A DNA stretch of 64,000 nucleotides from Gymnopus androsaceus JB14. Taxonomy: Eukaryota; Basidiomycota; Agaricomycetes; Agaricales; Omphalotaceae. The notes below the pieces were generated by a model that did no database searches, was not told where the DNA came from, and worked only from the letters and a program-made list of their open reading frames with translations. The stretch covers positions 124,001-188,000 of the forward strand of contig ML769491.1 in NCBI GenBank assembly GCA_009733575.1. The letters run 5' to 3'. A program made the translations under genes and the position numbers. Shown here one piece after another: positions 1 to 11,491 of the stretch (position 1 is the first letter of the stretch; each line of letters opens with the position of its first letter).

Positions 1-1316
1 GGAGTCTGCGAAAGGCATTCCATCAACGCGTTCGGCAGTATTGGTGCAGTCAGCTCCAATATCTCGAGAGTTTGCAATGGCAGTCCAGTGAATGGCCACT
101 GAAGAAGTAATACCTCTGAAAAAACGGATGTAAAGCTAAATAATCGCAAAGGCGAGCACTGGATGCAGTCAATAAAAGAAGATATTTCGGTTTGAAATTT
201 TTCACTCCGGGCAAGCACTGTATTGGGCTGGCCATACAGTGTATGCCATAGCTGAACTGTCAATCGCAGCTCACTTAGATCATGGAGATGTACCATGGAT
301 GCTTGGAAAGTAGAGTCTTCTTGACCAACAAACATTGCCAGGGAGACAGACTGTATTCGCGGAGTTTCTGCTAAAATGGATAGCAGTTGGGAGCGAGACA
401 AGCAATCCTCGATAACGAGGTTGATTAGATTTCTCCAATTACAAGGTAAAGCGCGGTAATCCTTGTAACTGAGAAGGAAACTCCCAACATGCAGCTTCTT
501 CAAGAGGGGCATCCGGGACATAAGAGCTGCAAACTGTTGATCCATTGGTAGACCAGTCGTAGGAAAATCCGCAGTCACTCGCAATGATACGAGAACAGGG
601 AAAAGGGGGATTGAAAAGTTGTCAAATATAGCGAGAGTTTCCGAGGTCAGAGACAAAGAAAGGTCTCTAAACCTATTGCTGAATGGCATTAATAAACGAA
701 TCATCGACTCCATGTTCTGTCGCGGAATCGCCGAATAATCGGAATTTGGCATCTGCGGCCCTCTGGAAGAAGATAATACGTTGCCAAGGAAGGAAATAAA
801 TAATGGGAGAGACCCGGAACGTTTCAACCACAGCTTCGCACCCGCGACCCGTCGAGAGCAAACATCGCTACTCAAATGGGGAGGAAGGAAGAGATGCAAC
901 GAATTCCAGAGTAAGGGGGTATTGAGAGAGACAATGCGCCAATGTCGACAGACTGTCGTGAGAAGCAGAGGTGCCTCGTTCAGGTCTCGGACTGGATATG
1001 AAGGCTCGGTCGGAAGGCACTGTATGAATATTTCGGAAAGTGTCTCCGGAGGAATTTGACGAACTGGAGAAGCCAAGGCTCTGTGAGCTTCAATGTATTC
1101 CTTTATTTTCTGCTTTTCCGACAACAGACTATTCAGAAGGGTCTGAACACGATCGATCTCTGTTTCCATTCGAGAGAGTTCATGCTGGGGATGAATGAGC
1201 AATTCCTTCAGACTCTTCAATTCGGCTGTAGAGGGAGCATGATTCGTCCCAATCACAGATGCAAAAGGTGATTGGGCTGTGCTCCAAGATGATAAAGGAT
1301 TGGCTGGCTCCGACAT
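1..1316 (-). CDS. F-box-like protein A (5' part, cut by window edge)
   Basis: The reading frame is open from an ATG at 1316 down to base 1, giving 438 residues with no stop; the 3' end lies outside the window. The order is a leader with the motif SPFASVIGTNH, a coiled coil (about residues 30-75), the F-box core ASPVRQIPPETLSEIF (about 78-95) with the downstream CRHWRIVSL and LLWNSLHLFLP, then a Leu-rich C-terminal region. F-box proteins bind Skp1 and bring substrates to SCF ubiquitin ligases; the Leu-rich part is presumed to choose the substrate. It belongs to the same subfamily as the genes at 19001, 31541, 45659 and 50673. Unlike three of those it lacks their shared promoter motif. It diverges from the dead reductase copy at 1816. 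Confidence 0.85.
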   Translation of the reverse strand, partial: MSEPANPLSSWSTAQSPFASVIGTNHAPSTAELKSLKELLIHPQHELSRMETEIDRVQTLLNSLLSEKQKIKEYIEAHRALASPVRQIPPETLSEIFIQCLPTEPSYPVRDLNEAPLLLTTVCRHWRIVSLNTPLLWNSLHLFLPPHLSSDVCSRRVAGAKLWLKRSGSLPLFISFLGNVLSSSRGPQMPNSDYSAIPRQNMESMIRLLMPFSNRFRDLSLSLTSETLAIFDNFSIPLFPVLVSLRVTADFPTTGLPMDQQFAALMSRMPLLKKLHVGSFLLSYKDYRALPCNWRNLINLVIEDCLSRSQLLSILAETPRIQSVSLAMFVGQEDSTFQASMVHLHDLSELRLTVQLWHTLYGQPNTVLARSEKFQTEISSFIDCIQCSPLRLFSFTSVFSEVLLLQWPFTGLPLQTLEILELTAPILPNALMECLSQT

Positions 1317-1815
1317 GCGTTTTTAGAGCAGAGAGTCGGTGAGAAGAAGCGCGGTTGCCGTTCGCGAACAGCCTCAGCGCTAAACTACCGTATTAGACGC
1401 CTTGGCGTTAGCTTTTTATTGTCACCTTCATCACTTCTTTGTGTACTTCCTCTAGCTCTCGCTGCTCGCCCTTGGATTATAGAAGAGAGATCTGGGGGGC
1501 TCACGATTCCGAACTACAGTATCCGTCGCAAAGGACATCGTTCATGGGAGTTAGAGTTTCCCTGATTGAGTCGTCCACAGGCAATGCTGAGAGAACTGGA
1601 AAGACCCTGTTTATTTGGCGAAAACTGGAATTTTCTCTTCAAGGGCTCCCTTGTAAGACGGCGGTCCTGCACTGAAAGTGAACGAAGGACTCGCTCGCCC
1701 CGTTTCTTCAGGCGTTTATGAAATGAATAATGTTCATTGACGTAGAAGTATAAAATAAGTATGACTATTCGTATAGCCAACACAACAAACCCCCGCTCAT
1801 AACACTACTGCACTA
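1317..1815. other. Intergenic, homologous to 59270-59500 and 61160-61267
   Basis: No gene is seen. The stretch near 1378-1412 (containing GCGCTAAACTACCG and ATTAGACGCCTT) recurs at about 59280-59315, and 1748-1815 recurs just before the reductase ATG at 61268. The two flanks adjoin here but are about 1.7 kb apart in the second copy. Confidence 0.6.
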
Positions 1816-3239
1816 GTCTACCATACAGATTCTCACCTCCTCCGCCCACTAAGCTCGGCGTCCATCGAGTGATCTCACCCAATTTAGGAGTCCACGTATC
1901 ACCTTTCTGTCTTGGAGCAATGAGCGTCGACGCGTCTGAGACAAGTGGAATGGGGTCCTATAAAGAATCACTGAGCTTCAAGTTGCTGGACGCATATTTC
2001 GATATGGGAAGCAACTTCATTGACACGGCAGATAACTAGTAATTATTTAGATCGTTTCCAGATAATACTCTTGCTAATCTCAGTGAATTCTTCTAGCCAA
2101 TACGAAACCTCCGAGCAGTTCATTGGCGAATATCCGGATGGAAAGCGCGGTATAAGAGACCAAATCGTTGGTTGCGACAAAGATGAACAATCTCCGAAGC
2201 TACTTGAAGTCCTTGAATACTTACATCCCTGCCATTCAGTACACGACAAACTTTAAGCGGGACAACGACTCGATTGGGCAGAAAGCTAACTATACAGGAA
2301 ACGATACTAACTCTATGCACGTCAGTGTCGAGGTCAGCTTGGAGAAGCTGCGAGTCCACACGCCTTAAATGTACACTCATTGGCGGGACTATGATGCCTC
2401 CGTCAAAGAAGTTATGGACTCGTTGAGTAGGTTTGTGATGAAAGGAAAGCTCCTCTATCTGGTAAGTCACAAGTTGATACGTTCAATGGAAGTTATGGTA
2501 TCACGGGTTTGATGTTTTATAGAGAGTCTCTGACACTCCTGGTAGCTCAAGTCGATGAATGGGCTCGATTCATGGATAAAACTCTCTTTGTTGTCTACCA
2601 GGGATTTTAGAATGTCATCAACCATTCATTCGAACGCGACATTCACCCCTTGGCTCGTTCCTTAGGTATGCATCCAATGAGCTGCATATAGACTACTAAA
2701 TTTTCCTTTGCGACCAGGTTTGGCTCCAGCTCCATGGGGTGTTGTACTAGTTGGAGGGAAAATTCGCATTGATGCGGAGGAGCGGACGGCGAAAAGAGTG
2801 CGACAGGGAGATTGGCAAAGAACCGAAACAGAGGTATCTCGTGCGCTGGAGAAAGTCGCTGGTGAGGTTGGCAATATCACTGCTGGTGAGCGTTCCTTCT
2901 AGTATATCCTTTTTTCATGCAATTATGAATGTTTTCTATAGTGGTGATCGCCTGTGTCATGTCGGTGTCATGTACAAAGCGCCCTACGTCTTTCCCATCA
3001 TTGGAGGCAGAAAAGGCGAATGTCATGCATCAGTGAGGAGCAGATCCAGTTTTGGAAAATGTTGTTTCCTGTGATCCAGGGTTACCGTTCCCACAACTTT
3101 ATTGTAAATATCCCTTCTTGCAACGACGTACTGCTGACATCTTCTACTATCTTTACTGCAGGGGGTGGAACAAAACCCTTTGTAGGAATGTTGAATGTGG
3201 TGTCTTCTCAGAATGTTTCTCTACCATAGCCAATTAACC
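1816..3239 (+). pseudogene. Aryl-alcohol dehydrogenase (aldo-keto reductase) pseudogene
   Basis: This aligns along its length, exon by exon, with the reductase at 61268. It is dead by several independent lesions. The start codon is lost: the equivalent of AAAATGTCTATG reads ACCATACAG. The donor after exon 2 (GTGAAT in the live copy) reads ATGAAC. Exon 3 has a deletion and stop at the position of the YIDLLYVHW segment, near 2367, and exon 4 has an in-frame TAG near 2609. Short open pieces remain, such as the equivalent of YFDMGSNFIDTADN near 1994-2038. Confidence 0.85.
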
Positions 3240-3439
3240 CGACGGATTGAGCTTGGTATAAAAACCGTGTTGAAAGACATGACTTGCTTCCAGAGCTACT
3301 GAATCGAGTGCTTAGAAGTAGCCTGCAGTCGCTATGCAATGTAAATTTCATAAAAGTTGTTCAATACTTGGCGTGGAGACAGTAGTACATTCCAGAAATA
3401 CAAATACAAAGACATCATCAACAGTGAGCAAAAATGAGA

Positions 3440-5419
3440 TTAAAGCTTAGCATGTTGCATGAGATAAGGCGATATTTGCTTGGACTTGACTTTGTCAACA
3501 TCGCTCATTGTGATTGGTCGGCATTCATGAGCGTGGTTATACCCGACCCTAATGACATGAGTAGTTCACTTAGCTCAAACCGAAGAAGATAAAGTTTCAA
3601 AACTTACCTATCACGGCCATCTTTACCTCCCTCTCTGAAGAACTCTGGTCTTCGCAAGAGCGATACAACCACAGCGCCACCAAGACCGACATTGTGGACA
3701 AGCCCATATTTGCCTCGCTTATCTTTAACGTCGAACAGGCCGGGAGCTTGCATCGGCCCAGCCCCTGTTACTTAAATTAGCTTTCACTGAAGAGCTTTAG
3801 TCGAGGTACGCACAGTTACGAAGTTGCACTAGTAGGTGGAGGTATCATGATCAGCAGCGATGGGCACTCAAAAGAAGTTGAAACATACTCATGATATAGA
3901 AATGCATTCCAAGACCCGTGGCACCCAGTGGGTGACCCTTGGCTTCAAGTCCTCCAGAGGGGTTGATAACGTATTTTCCACCGTACTATAAAAGCCAGAA
4001 ACATGACTAAGTTTCAAGAGTACGGATTGTATTCACGCACTGTATTGTCGCCGCGTTCGACCATCTTGTGCGCTTCATCAACACTGCATAAGCCAAGGGC
4101 CGGATACATAATCAACTAGGACAAAGTTTGAGTCTAATGACAGAAGAAGAAGAAGAAGAACTCGAAACAAACCTCGTTTGCAGCAAAACAATCGTGAAGC
4201 TCGACTACACCTACTTGATCTCGGCCCTCGCCCTCTTTGAATCCAGCTTCTTTGAAGACACTGTCAGCACATTCTTGGACATTGTATAGCCGACAACTTC
4301 CATAGCACTATTAGCCTCAAATGCGGAAGGATTGTCTGTGGTTAAGCCTTGAGCAACGATCTCGATGGCTTGGTTTTCGAGACCATGAGCATGTACAAAT
4401 TCTTCCGATGCCACTATGCAACACGCAGCTCCGTCCTGTTAGATTGCTGTTAACCACCTGGTAAAGATTTTGAGAAATAACCCACTGAAGTAGGGCTGCA
4501 CATGAACCTGGTAAGCTCATTTGTGACCTTGGGAGCCTTCATGACCTGCTCGACACTCCAGCCGTCTCGAAATTGCGAATAAGGATTGTTAACTGAGTGC
4601 TTGTGGTTCTTAGAAGCTGAAACGTGTCATTCAATAAAAGACATGATGGTGAATAGAACAAAACCAACCGATTTGAGCCAGATGTTCCACATTTCCTCCA
4701 AACTTTTGGAAATATTCCTGAGCAGCATCCGCAAACATTCTGGGAGCGCCAGGACCGTGATTCAGTCCAAGACCAGCATTCTCAACTTCCTCCATTTTCG
4801 CATGGAGAAGAGCTGTTGGGGGTAACCGGTCAGGAAAATTGGTCCCCAGACTTCCGGGTTTCATGCGCTCGAAACCGAGAGCAAGTGCAACTTCGGCTTG
4901 ACCATATTTTACAGCATTGTTTGCAGTGTATAGGGCTGTCGATCCGGTCGAGCAGTTATTGTTCACGTTGGTAATCGGGATACCGGTGAGGCCAAGGTTG
5001 TAGAGGGCGCGCTACGAGGCGAGAAGTCAGCCGGCATAATTTGTCTCCGGGGATTCTATTACCTGTCCACAGGTGGAATCACCGTAGCAGTATCCTACTA
5101 CAGCCGTTTCGATGGCATCATAGGTAATGCCTATGATGGCCCTACTGGTGAGCTTCGCGTTATTCGACTCGTGAACATGGAATTTCCATACCGGCATCTA
5201 GCAGCGCTTTAGTGGCAGCCTCAAAACCCATCTAGGAAAAGTTTGATGAGTCTTCACGGCTTTACTGTACAGTTATACCTTACATCCTCCGTCGTCCTGG
5301 TCGCTCTCGGCTACAGAGACTCAGTTTATCATTTGCCTTTTCTATACTGCAGAGGTACTTGCCTTTATAAAAGCCGTACATCCACCTCCAATTAGAAAAG
5401 TGCGTCGTCCTTTTGGCAT
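3440..5419 (-). CDS. SCP2-type thiolase (peroxisomal), one apparent frameshift
   Basis: This is a multi-exon thiolase of the sterol-carrier-protein-x class, which cleaves 3-oxoacyl-CoA in peroxisomal beta-oxidation. The chosen start is [17 protein letters not shown] at 5419. Visible motifs in order are [11 protein letters not shown], the nucleophile motif [32 protein letters not shown], the HDCFAANE histidine and [14 protein letters not shown]. The protein ends AKL, a type 1 peroxisomal targeting signal. Near 4272 the frame must shift: [13 protein letters not shown] is followed by the expected [14 protein letters not shown] only if one base is added. The gene diverges from the tryptophan gene across about 360 bp. 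An upstream in-frame ATG at 5542 would extend the N-terminus and cannot be excluded. Confidence 0.85.
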
Positions 5420-5781
5420 TGTAGAGCTGGAATGAGAAGAAGATGAAGGGAAACTAAAGAAAGCCGGATAACCGTGAATGCGGGGAAATGATCGGGTAAA
5501 GTGATAGCCGTATTTCAGCGCTTCCATCAGGCGCTCATTGCTCATCACTTTCAAAGTTCAGGGTCAGCGCTCTCCGGTTCTCCGACCTCCCTCCTTCTCA
5601 CTGATTTTCCGATAGTCGGGAGCGTAAGCATATCCATCCGTACTTATGTGCTTCTGATTCACTAAATTGTTACTTTGTGATTTGCCTGTGAAATTCAGTA
5701 CAAGAATCCTGTCAATCGACTTCTGACTCACGAACGGAAAAATTTCATATGTCATGGAGAAACTACTCACAGTCTTCCACC

Positions 5782-6908
5782 ATGGAGAATTATTCCTCCG
5801 ATTCTTTCAAGCCTTTGCTCAAAAGACTGGTTGAAACCCCCGAATACTTTAGCTCTAAAGATCTTCAAATCGCTCTGAACCATCTTTTCACACCCGACAC
5901 CCTTTCTGCAGAACAAATCGGTGCATTTCTGACCGCTTTGCATATACATCGAGTTGAAAGACGTCCGGAATCATTGGCTGCAGCGGCTTCAATTCTTAGA
6001 GAGAGATCCCTCAAAGCCGAGGTCCAAGACGCCGAAAATGACTTTATAGTCGATATAGTCGGAACTGGGGGAGATGGCTACAATCTGTTCAATGTTAGTA
6101 CCGCTGCAGGCATAGTGGCTGCTGGTGCGGGGGCTCGAGTCATAAAAGTCAGTTCTCAGCCCTTTCTTGATCTTTAGCTGATTGCAACTTTTCTAGCATG
6201 GTAGTCGAGCATCTACTTCATCTTCCGGCTCAGCTGATCTCCTACAAGCCTTGGACTGCTTGTTCGTCGCACCATCCCCTGGTACCCCTATGCCCATTCC
6301 CAAAGTTCCGTTCACATTCATTCTCGCCCCTCACTACCACCCGCATTAGCATTCATCGCCCCTTACAGAAAAGCCCTCCCTTTCCGAACCATGTTCAACA
6401 TCTTGGGCCTTTAATCAATCCCGCACGTCCGCAGGGAATGGTCTTGGGAATCGCTGAACCTGAGCTCGGTGCACCTTTCGCGCAGTCATTGCGAGATGGA
6501 GGTGTAGAACGCGCACTGGTCGTCTGCGGACAGGAAAAGTTAGATGAGATCAGCTGTGCGGGTTCGACTTGGGCGTGGGAGCTCAAAGATGGACAAATAT
6601 CAGAGCTGATCATGTCCCCAGAACTTTTCGGGCTGGATACACATTCACTCTCATCTGTCGCAGGCGGTAAACCAGAGGAGAATGCAGCAACCTTTAAAAC
6701 ATTGCTGACCTCCGGAAACGATATCCCAGATAAATTAAAACCTGTCTGTGACTTTGTTTGTATGAATGCTTCTGCTCTCTTGGTCGTTGCCGGGCAGGCA
6801 GCGGATTACAAGGAAGGTGCGCGGTTGGCGCTGGAGAGTATCACTAGTGGCAAAGCGTGGGCGGCATTAGAAACATTTCGAGAAACAGGCAAGAGCGTTC
6901 CGACATAA
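5782..6908 (+). CDS. TRP4: Anthranilate phosphoribosyltransferase (tryptophan synthesis)
   Basis: This transfers phosphoribose from PRPP to anthranilate, the second step of the tryptophan branch. The start at 5782 sits in CCACCATGG; an in-frame ATG at 5749 is possible. Exon 1 is 5782-6147 and carries the PRPP loop VGTGGDGYNLFNVSTAAG. Exon 2 starts at 6197 with KHGSRASTSSSGSADLL and later shows RTMFNILG, PLINPARP and the C-terminal KAWAALETFRE. Two single-base gaps break the frame: near 6341 (HYHP to ALAFIAPYRKALPF) and near 6407 (NILG to PLINPARP). Exon lengths 366 and 712 sum to a whole number of codons (360) only if two bases are added. As the gene is normally required for prototrophy, sequence error is more likely than decay. 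Confidence 0.9.
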
Positions 6909-7021
6909 TAGCTAGGAATTTTGCTTCCGATACAGTAGATGTAGTGTTGCAATTTATCCATCCTTGTCGACGAGTACACTAAAACCTAAATTAAAGGATA
7001 TATATACAAGGGCGGTATACC

Positions 7022-8746
7022 TTACCAGCCAAGCATCACGGATTCGAAAAATACTTCACTGATGGTTGATGCTGGCTTCGACTTCGAGAGGAAGATGGGT
7101 TGGAAGATGAATTTTCTGCCAAAATTCGATCCACCTTTGACTGTTCTTCCGGTTCTTCCAACTATGAGCAGAATGGAGGAATCAGTATTGAGTCTAAATG
7201 AATAACGTAAGGCCCACATTTTGCACTGAATTATGCTCATTAATTGTGGTTAGCTCCATAGGAATAGTGAATGTTTGGAGAGTATCTGGCGAATCGACAT
7301 TTCAATTTTCTCAAAGTAAGACTCGAAATAAAGGAACTAACTCATCGGTCCAAATGCAATTGATCGGGTACGGCCAGTCCTACTCACAGAAGCACTCGTT
7401 ACGCTGCTCATGGAGGCCAGAGGTTTTCTCAACATGATGTAGTTGATGAGGATCGTCAAAGTGTATAACCTCCCTAAGACGTCGAATATAAGAGTGAATT
7501 CTGGAGAGAAATTTAGCGAGATATCCGTCAGCAATGAAAATACAACTCACGATTAAGATTGTGCGTCACAAGAAGAGAGAGCATGATGATTGTAAATATT
7601 GAGGTGCTAAACCCGCATGCAACAGATTGTATGGAAATGCGCCGGAGCAGACTGTCTTAATCATTCAGAATAAACAAGACGGGCAGGTGTAAGGCAGAAA
7701 CATTACCTTTGAGTGGCCTCATACGTCGACCGTATTGAACGCATGGTGTGAAACATAATACAAGCAATGAAAAGGTCGGTGCCGGCACACAAGGTGGCGG
7801 CAGTACTGTGTTTGAAAGTAATGAGAAAGACAGGAAGAGAAATAATCATCGAAGTCGTACGTGGTCAGGCTCAGGTTAAAAATGTCAGGGAATGGGTTAA
7901 CACAAAGACTGATAGCCAGGATCCAGGCGAATACCACCTGTACAGGGTCGTTAGTTGAATAGCGTACGTATGACATGAAAGCTCGAATGACATGAAAGCG
8001 GCGAACTTACATGGGAGACCAGAAGCACAGATATCAAGGTGGTGACCACTTTATTGCGAGTACTAAACGAATGTTGGTGTAAAAACGATTTCAAGGAATA
8101 GCATGAAATGATACGCACATTTGCCAATATCGATGAGTGAAAAACACTTGTTCGACCATCGCGGCATGATAGGTGCAAAGAATGGTAGCTGGAAGCGTCC
8201 ATAGCTGGCGTACACTATTTAATGCTGGATTGACAGTGAGCATTCAAGATATACCTTTCGCGGTGCGAAATGCTAGCGATACCTTCTGGATGTAATACCA
8301 AGCTCTGAACGCGAATAAGTCTTTCGACAATAGGAAGTAGAAGTAGCGCACCCAATATACATTATAACATACGATGCCTGTGCACGCCGAGTCTATACAC
8401 AAAGCCACCACCAAGCTCCATCGAAAAAAAGCGGATGGACGCGAATTGAGAAGATAAAAGCCACTAAGAACGATTTCGGTCCCATAAAACACCATGTTGA
8501 CCCAGGAGCCGGCCAGAAGGTAGCTGAATCAACGCATCAGCATTTTAAGCTGGTTCTGAACTATTACATCGAAACATACGGAGGAGTCAGTTCAGACATT
8601 TTTCATGGATGGCAAGGAGGAGGAAGGGAAGGGTTGAGTGAACACATACTTATTGAATAAAACGTTGGAAAGTTCTCCGTGTGGAATATTGATATGACGG
8701 CCGACTCCGCGGAGTGGTCACTATCATTTATTAAATAAGATGTCAT
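7022..8746 (-). CDS. DUF6534-type seven-helix membrane protein
   Basis: This is a multi-exon integral membrane protein of the basidiomycete family ending in DUF6534; its ligand and role are unknown. Pieces in order are YLLAGSWVNMVFYGTEI (the usual G-x-YG helix), WSLVVALCIDSACTGIVCYN, TYHAAMVEQVFFTHRYW (the family's VQ-FF-yRiW motif), SRNKVVTTLISVLLVSH, TDLFIACIMFHTMRSIR, then LLRRISIQSVACGFSTSIF of the DUF6534 segment and LYTLTILINYIMLRKPLAS near the end. The start at 8746 and the last exon (VGRTGRTVKGGSNFG to 7022) are inferred. It is not a STE3 pheromone receptor: no STE3-type motifs are seen. Confidence 0.7.
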
Positions 8747-8809
8747 TGAACTGGGAAAGGCAAAAACCTTGCAATAATATTCTATAGAGCATCCTATGGT
8801 TTGCATGAT

Positions 8810-9358
8810 GAGAGCAGGGATTCTGATTCGGAAGGATGCTACTTGCTTATTGCATACTCAGGAAGCTACTGTACAAGCGTTGTACAAGCGTTCGAAACCC
8901 GTAAAGTTAAGTAACCGCTTTGTACCTGAACTGTAATGCCGCCGGCAGCGGCTATGTGCTAGTACCGTAGGCTGAGGCTCGTGAACCCGCCGTTCCGAAT
9001 TTGCAAAATGACAATTACTTCTTCGGTAGCCACCTCAGTGCATTACAAATTTATTTGAAATAGGTGGCGACCGACACTAGTACCGGCATAACGACTTCTG
9101 AATCCCGACGGCCCTGCCAGGACATTGGAAGTGTGCAGTAAACCCGAGGACGAAGCGGTTGGACGAGAAGCGAACTCGGTCAGTAACATCCTAATCCAGG
9201 AGTGGGATCCCCAACTAGCTTGCTCAACATGCAGTCGAAAATTCATCGTTGTTCTCCGTGAATTGTTAAATCGCATAAGCAAGAAGTCTGTATAAATCCC
9301 ATGAAGATATTTAAGATACATGCCCAGTAGTAAACACTCGGAGGATACGTTAATGTCA
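8810..9358. other. Intergenic and 3' flank of the UNC93-like gene
   Basis: No gene is supported. An imperfect direct repeat of TGTACAAGCGT lies at about 8871-8893. The part nearest 9358 is probably 3' untranslated sequence of the gene on the minus strand. Confidence 0.4.
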
Positions 9359-11491
9359 TCAAGCACTCGAAGCAACCTGTCCTTCTTCAAACTGCACCTC
9401 TTCAACAGGACGGAGGTTACCTTTGTCGTCCATACGCACACTAGAAACCGAGAATCAGTATGCTAAACAGCGGAGAAAAAGAGAAAGCTCACAGAGTCTC
9501 GTCAGCGAGCTCAGTATGGTCTTTGACACGAAGGTGAATCATGGGCAAAGCAAACAGAAGACCGGCGATAAGCAGAACCCAGGTTGAGATGAAGATGTTC
9601 ATGTAACTGCATAGCGTAGAGAAAGAGGTTAGTATGGATAAAGGGCGTATAAGTCAGATCCCATACGCAATCCCAACAGCATCAGTACGCCATACACCAG
9701 CTGCTCCTGCGGATTGGAGGGATTTGTCTGAAAGGCAGTATAAGTACCAATATTTCAACGCGGAAAATAAACATACAGAATCCGACCATGATAGCCAACT
9801 TTCCAGCATCGTTGGAAATAGCACCCATGAGCCAGTAAGTGGTCGTTTGCCACATGGCGTCAAGGAATCCGAAAAAGATGTACAAGAACACTCGTCCAAT
9901 ATATCGTTTATCGAGGATATCGATGCTTTGGAGACCAGGTGTGTGACGGGTGTATTGGCTAATTAAAGGATTAACAATGACCGAAAAAGCATGCAACTTG
10001 ACTACACACATTTGGTAAAAGTACCCCCAGATATGTGTGACGAAAATCATGACCATAAGAACGGCCACACCGCCGAAGGCACGGGTGCGTCGTCTGTACC
10101 TACTGTTATCGAGGATGAAGCTCATGCCGATAGCGCCAAAGATTTGCGATGTCCAGTAGATGAAACTGTTCAGCGAACGACCTCGAAGGGTGAAGAGGGC
10201 GCCGTTGAAATCATTGAATTCTATTTGCTAGTCATTAAGAAGCCGTTTTAAGACGGAACGAGTTGACTCACGCCATGTGTAGAAGTAGTTAGAGCAATAG
10301 AACATGGGGAAGAGGAGCAAGATCATGGGGTCAGTCGTCAAAGTGAGGTACAGGCCGTATAATTGAGTCTTCCAGGTGGGATGGAGAGGAATGATAACTC
10401 TGGAACCATCGGAACGGATGACGCGCCTGGGGTCGGCCATGCACATTGGAATGGCAATACCGATAGCGGTCAAAATGATGAACGCGATCTGCAAGACATG
10501 AAACAAATTAAGTAAGACTTTCCATAATGACAAGGATAAGGAAGGACGTACATATGTACTGTTTCCGACTAGGGATTCCCAATAGCAAAATGAGAAATGA
10601 AAAATTGCATTTGCACCAACTGAACTCACCAGTTCCGGCCTAGAAAGGAACAGTTGCGGGTTAGCTTTGCTAAATACACGGAAAGGGTAGAAAAACGCAC
10701 CGAGTTGTGAAAGTTAGAACCAAAAGAAACCGCAGATCCAACAACACCTCCCAAATTGAAGATCGCCCAGAAAATGGCGATGTACGTGCCCTTTTGAGCC
10801 TCAGTAGGATATGCCAACATCAAAGAGCCTTGCGCCGCCCATAAAAGACCAGCACAGACTCCGAGAACGGCACCAGCAGCAACGACGAAGGCACCTGATT
10901 TGGGATGGATGTTCAATGCACTACATAGGAAGAGAATTAATGTGAGTTCTGAGCGCGAGGCAAAATCGTATTCACAGATAGGAACCAGTGTATAGACAGT
11001 ATCCGAGTGTTCCGAGCTGAAGAGTAAGTTTGGAACCCAATCTGTTGTTGATAGAACTATGATAACGGTGAGTTAGCATCTCGGGACCGATAACGATAAC
11101 AACTGATAAAGACGTACCCAGCAAAGAACCCAACGAACGCAAAGGTTGAGTACAATGCCACGTTGGAGTTCGCGCTCGTAGTGGCATCGAGCTGACCACC
11201 ACCACCCAAACCATTGAGCGCGTTAAACAGGCCTTTAAAAAGCGCACGAGACCATCAGGATGAAGTTGATCTGAATCTCTCTCAGCTACTAGGACTCACC
11301 AGGACCCATGAAACACACGAACCCAAGCATGACAACCTGCAAGAAGATATCAGAAAAAATACAACAAGCAGTAGAAAGGAACTCACTTGGGTCAAAGGTT
11401 TGTAGTAGGTGCCTTTCCATCCAGTAGTAGGTGTTTCGTATGCGACCTGGGCATCCGATTCGCTGCCACCTTTCTCGTCGTGGTAGGACAT
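9359..11491 (-). CDS. UNC93-like major facilitator membrane protein
   Basis: This is a multi-exon transporter-like protein of the fungal UNC93/DUF895 group, predicted in a cell membrane; the substrate is unknown. It starts MSYHDEKGGSESDAQVAYE at 11491. Membrane pieces in order include VVMLGFVCFMGPG, LFNALNGLGGGGQLDATT, NVALYSTFAFVGFFAG, GSKLTLQLGTLGYCLYTGS, a two-helix block starting GAFVVAAGAVLGVCAGLLWA, GTYIAIFWAIFNLGGVVGS, AFIILTAIGIAIPMCMADP, AFGGVAVLMVMIFVTHIWGY and NIFISTWVLLIAGLLFALP. It ends RMDDKGNLRPVEEVQFEEG to a stop at 9359. Small introns separate most helices. The family is recognised by GLGGGGQ and the hydrophilic C-terminal tail. Confidence 0.85.

Noticed and set aside
7022..8746. 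A STE3-type pheromone receptor partner for the pheromone gene
   Set aside because: It has seven helices, but the VEQVFFTHRYW and C-terminal segments are those of the DUF6534 family, and it lies 30 kb from the pheromone gene.
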